64,000 nt of DNA from an uncultured Oscillospiraceae bacterium. Lineage in GTDB: Bacteria > Bacillota > Clostridia > Oscillospirales > Oscillospiraceae. The stretch spans positions 1-64,000 of the forward strand of contig CATNCS010000001.1 of assembly GCA_950097245.1 (NCBI GenBank), given 5' to 3'. Below, one piece after another: positions 63,471-64,000 of the stretch (its first letter is position 1; the number at the start of each line of letters is the position of its first letter). The notes under the pieces were generated by a model, which was not told the DNA's origin, made no database searches, and saw only the letters and a list, made by a program, of their open reading frames with translations. Both the position numbers and the translations under genes were made by a program.

Positions 63471-64000
63471 CTACACAATGGTGACATACTGCCTGATGTC
63501 GTCCCGCATGGCAAGGGCTGCGTTCCGGGCGGCGGCGGCGAAGTCGCGGCCGTCCCCGCCCGTCTTCTGCCAGGCGCACATAATCCCCCGGGAGGAGTTG
63601 ACAATGGCCCCGTGGCCGTACTTGTCGAAGGCGTACTGCACGTCGTCCGCCGTCCCCCCCTGGGCCCCGTAGCCGGGCACCAGGAAGAAGGTGTGCTCCA
63701 GCCGCTTCCGCAGGGCGCGGATATCGGAGGGGTAGGTGGCCCCGGTGACCGCCCCGGCCATGGTGAAGCCGTATTTGCCCTCGGTGCCGGCGGCGATGCG
63801 CTCGTTCAGGTCGCCCATCACCTGGTAGACCAGCCGGTCCCCGGCCACGATGTCCTGGAGCTCCCCGGAGCCGGGGTTGGAGGTCTTCACCAGTACAAAG
63901 ACGCACTTGTCCTCCATTTTCGCCGCCTCCAGGAAGGGTTTCACCGAGTCGGAGCCCATGTAGCCGTTGAGGGTGACACAGTCGGCGTCGAAGGACTTGA
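63471..64000 (-). CDS. pyrF: Orotidine 5'-phosphate decarboxylase (partial at the window edge)
   Basis: The C-terminal 175 residues of a type 2 PyrF, which makes UMP from OMP. DADCVTLNGYMGSDSVKPF, the VLVKTSNPGSGELQD segment and LVPGYGAQGGTADDV at the phosphate site identify the long (PyrF type 2) subfamily. The N-terminus with the catalytic Lys-Asp pair lies beyond the right edge. An internal ATG at 63959 is not the start, since the family sequence continues upstream. Confidence 0.93.
   Translation of the reverse strand, partial: KSFDADCVTLNGYMGSDSVKPFLEAAKMEDKCVFVLVKTSNPGSGELQDIVAGDRLVYQVMGDLNERIAAGTEGKYGFTMAGAVTGATYPSDIRALRKRLEHTFFLVPGYGAQGGTADDVQYAFDKYGHGAIVNSSRGIMCAWQKTGGDGRDFAAAARNAALAMRDDIRQYVTIV

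Overview
The window reads as a chromosomal segment of a GC-rich, spore-forming member of the Firmicutes, most likely the Oscillospiraceae (Flavonifractor/Lawsonibacter type). This is an inference from gene content: spmA-spmB, an AbrB-type regulator, DUF1934 next to argS, CsaB with SLH-domain surface proteins, PyrD/PyrK, and many GC-rich palindromic repeats. There are no rRNA or tRNA genes, no insertion sequence with a transposase and no CRISPR array. The right edge cuts pyrF.

Layout. 0.3-3.1 kb: an amidohydrolase, a nucleoside-recognition membrane protein and an MpsC-like protein. 3.2-5.5 kb: an alkylation-repair operon (Ada-AlkA fusion, small MGMT-like protein, Ogt). 5.9-9.4 kb: polyphosphate kinase with an in-frame amber codon, then phosphofructokinase. 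9.4-13 kb: a cell-surface operon (GT2-GtrA fusion, phosphodiester glycosidase, anchored protein). 13.1-16.9 kb: NUDIX, argS, DUF1934 and a small unknown. 17-19.7 kb: znuABC zinc uptake. 19.7-27.2 kb: an envelope polysaccharide operon (murJ, O-antigen-ligase-like, GT4, two DUF4330 proteins, GT4-CsaB fusion), facing a large SLH/phosphodiester glycosidase/SH3 protein at 27.4-30.3 kb. 30.4-39.3 kb: DUF2089 pair, EamA transporter, mpg, a second SLH protein and a MacAB-like efflux operon. 39.8-46.6 kb: pcrA, a secreted protein, AbrB, spmA/spmB and DUF1576. 46.6-55.5 kb: the conserved translation/RNA operon rimP-nusA-ylxR-ylxQ-infB-(DUF559)-rbfA-nrnA-truB-ribF. 55.8-64 kb: a lipoprotein, a YgiQ radical SAM protein, small toxin-like loci, an XRE module, a phosphatase-GNAT fusion and pyrD-pyrK-Zn-ribbon-pyrF.

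The most interesting content is in the gaps between genes. Three loci (39.5, 58.7 and 59.1 kb) each encode a 31-residue hydrophobic peptide ending in a KWLDRH tail. Each has a promoter, a bidirectional terminator, a convergent antisense promoter and a locus-specific direct repeat of the toxin start region placed at the antisense 5' end. This is the organisation of the Fst/RNAII (par) type I toxin-antitoxin system. A fourth type I candidate, holin-like and 26 residues long, lies at 56.5 kb.

About fifteen copies of a palindrome-within-palindrome repeat (ends GTAGGGGC/GCCCCTAC) are scattered through the window. They supply stop codons to three genes, and in two genes (pcrA and ygiQ) they are translated in the same frame. 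Two other hairpin families also occur: one lies between spmA and spmB, and another copy lies between infB and the DUF559 gene.
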